Source: CAZVYN01 sp964631125
GTDB lineage: Bacteria > Eisenbacteria > RBG-16-71-46 > CAIMUX01
DNA length: 64,000 bases
NCBI GenBank assembly: GCA_964631125.1
Contig: CAZVYN010000009.1
Coordinates: 14,761-78,760, forward strand
Reading direction: 5' to 3'
The position numbers and the translations under genes are program-made. The notes below the pieces were generated by a model. It was not told the origin of the DNA, did not search any database, and saw nothing but the letters and a program-made list of their open reading frames with translations. Positions 63,173 through 64,000 of this stretch are shown piece after piece. Within the stretch, counting starts at the first letter, position 1. Each line of letters starts with the position of its first letter.

Positions 63173-63438
63173 CGACGCAGCCCGAGTTCCTTCACGAGCG
63201 ACCGATAGCTCTCGAGCTTGGTGTTCCGCAGATACTCGAGCAGCTTTCGCCGACGGCCGACCATCCGGAGGAGGCCGCGGCGCGAGTGGTGATCAGTAGC
63301 GTGCTTCTTGAAATGTTCGGTCAAGTGCCGGATCTTCTCGGTCAAGAGCGCGATCTGCACTTCGGGCGAGCCCGAGTCCAAATCGTGGAGCTTGTACTTG
63401 CCGATGATCTCCTGCTTCACGTTCTTCGATAGCGACAT
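63169..63438 (-). CDS. rpsO: 30S ribosomal protein S15
   Basis: An 89-residue small-subunit protein that binds 16S rRNA early in assembly. It has DSGSPEVQIALLTEKIRHLTEH and DHHSRRGLLRMVGRRRKLLEYLR, the S15 signature. Length is normal. GGAGGAGTTG precedes the ATG at 63438. It sits between ribF and pnp, the common bacterial order. Confidence 0.97.
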   Translation of the reverse strand: MSLSKNVKQEIIGKYKLHDLDSGSPEVQIALLTEKIRHLTEHFKKHATDHHSRRGLLRMVGRRRKLLEYLRNTKLESYRSLVKELGLRR

Positions 63439-63618
63439 CAACTCCTCCGGCTCCCGGACGGAAACTAGCGGGCTAGGTGAAAGCGCGCCAATTCGATCCG
63501 GCGGACCCCAACCGGGACCAACTGTTGGGCCCGACAGCTGCTTACTTTCCACAATCGCGGCATCTTAGGTGCGGACCCTCGGGATTGCCACGGGATTTTC
63601 GGGGCTCGTCAGCGGTTG

Positions 63619-64000
63619 TCAGTCCCCCGACGGCCCGTCGAACGCCGGCTCCGGCGCTCGAGGTCCCTCCGACAAAATCCGACGTGCGCTCCCTATGTCA
63701 TCGGCCACGGCGCGGCGTAGTGCGTCGATTCCTTCGAATCGCTTCTCGGCGCGGAGCCGGGACACGAAGTGCACCGCAAGAGGGGCGCCGCGCAGATCTC
63801 CCGTCCAGTCCAAGAGATGCACCTCGACCGACTCCCGAGTGTCTTCGGTCAATGTCGGGCGAACGCCGACGTTCGTGACCGAAGCGACCAGCCGCCCGGC
63901 GACCTCGGCCCATCCGGCGTAGACGCCCCGCGCTGGCAGGCAGGTCGGCCCGGCCAGTTCGAGGTTGGCGGTCGCGACCAGCAACCTAGCCCCCTCCCCC
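63619..64000 (-). CDS. ribF: Riboflavin kinase / FAD synthetase (partial, C-terminal domain)
   Basis: The frame is open from the window edge to 63619, so only the flavokinase domain is seen (about 126 residues). TANLELAGPTCLPARGVYAGWA and ASVTNVGVRPTLTEDTRESVEVHLLDWTGDLRG match the riboflavin kinase domain, and FVSRLRAEKRFEG follows. The loop before TANL reads GEGARLLVA rather than the usual LGFP form. The N-terminal FMN adenylyltransferase domain lies outside the window. It is upstream of rpsO on the same strand. Confidence 0.9.
   Translation of the reverse strand, partial: GEGARLLVATANLELAGPTCLPARGVYAGWAEVAGRLVASVTNVGVRPTLTEDTRESVEVHLLDWTGDLRGAPLAVHFVSRLRAEKRFEGIDALRRAVADDIGSARRILSEGPRAPEPAFDGPSGD

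Overview
The window is GC-rich (I estimate mid-60s percent) bacterial DNA from a scaffolded draft or metagenome assembly: it has two 100-N gaps, each flanked by the same 55-base sequence on both sides. There are no rRNA genes, phage genes, transposases or CRISPR arrays. The gene content suggests an uncultured Gram-negative lineage of the FCB-like or Candidatus Eisenbacteria type. Signs of this are secreted proteins with a FlgD-like C-terminal domain, a protein with repeated GACC-type six-cysteine modules, a PEP-CTERM protein, and an exopolysaccharide locus of the PEP-CTERM type. The taxonomic placement is inference.

Layout. (1) 1-11.1 kb, housekeeping: leuS (cut by the window edge), a processive GT2 glycosyltransferase, cca, a PIG-L deacetylase, a MrfA-like helicase with a YprB/MrfB-like nuclease, acylphosphatase and a TrmH-type RNA methyltransferase. 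(2) 11.3-24.1 kb, envelope and signalling: a lamin-tail/Cys-repeat secreted protein, a sensor histidine kinase, an MFS exporter, tRNA-Glu, an unknown helical protein, tRNA-Gln and a 1732-residue gingipain-like (C25) secreted protease. (3) 24.5-35.3 kb: HU; a tightly overlapped operon (GT2, acpS, unknown secreted protein, GT4); a zinc MDR oxidoreductase; a UbiE-like methyltransferase; a lysyl-endopeptidase-like secreted protease; the PEP-CTERM protein; tRNA-Leu; a thioredoxin plus MauE-like redox pair; tRNA-Cys and tRNA-Gly. (4) 35.5-36.7 kb: aspartate kinase. (5) 36.7-56.7 kb, one strand only: a surface polysaccharide locus. A promoter at about 56.74 kb reads through Wza-like export protein, Wzz/GumC chain-length protein, PEP-CTERM-type ATPase, CpsD-like protein, nucleotidyltransferase, phosphodiesterase and YbhN-like protein. 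After a repeat-bearing gap come the initiating sugar transferase, a GT39/83-like membrane glycosyltransferase, three GT4 enzymes, mannose-1-phosphate guanylyltransferase, a SPOR lipoprotein, a GlmU-like enzyme, a GalT-like enzyme and glycogen synthase. Most neighbours overlap by 4 bases. (6) 56.8-64 kb: a DHS-like unknown, a DUF3108 protein, dut, M16 peptidase, pnp, rpsO and ribF (cut by the window edge).

The points most worth a second look are: the short (13-18 bp) tandem repeats at gene 3' ends and in intergenic DNA, two of which broke the assembly; three different C-terminal sorting-type signals within about 22 kb; a PEP-CTERM-type polysaccharide locus without an exosortase in view; the CpsD-like protein lacking the Walker A lysine; an in-frame Gly-Val hexanucleotide repeat inside leuS; and a nuclease-plus-helicase pair resembling the mitomycin repair module MrfAB.
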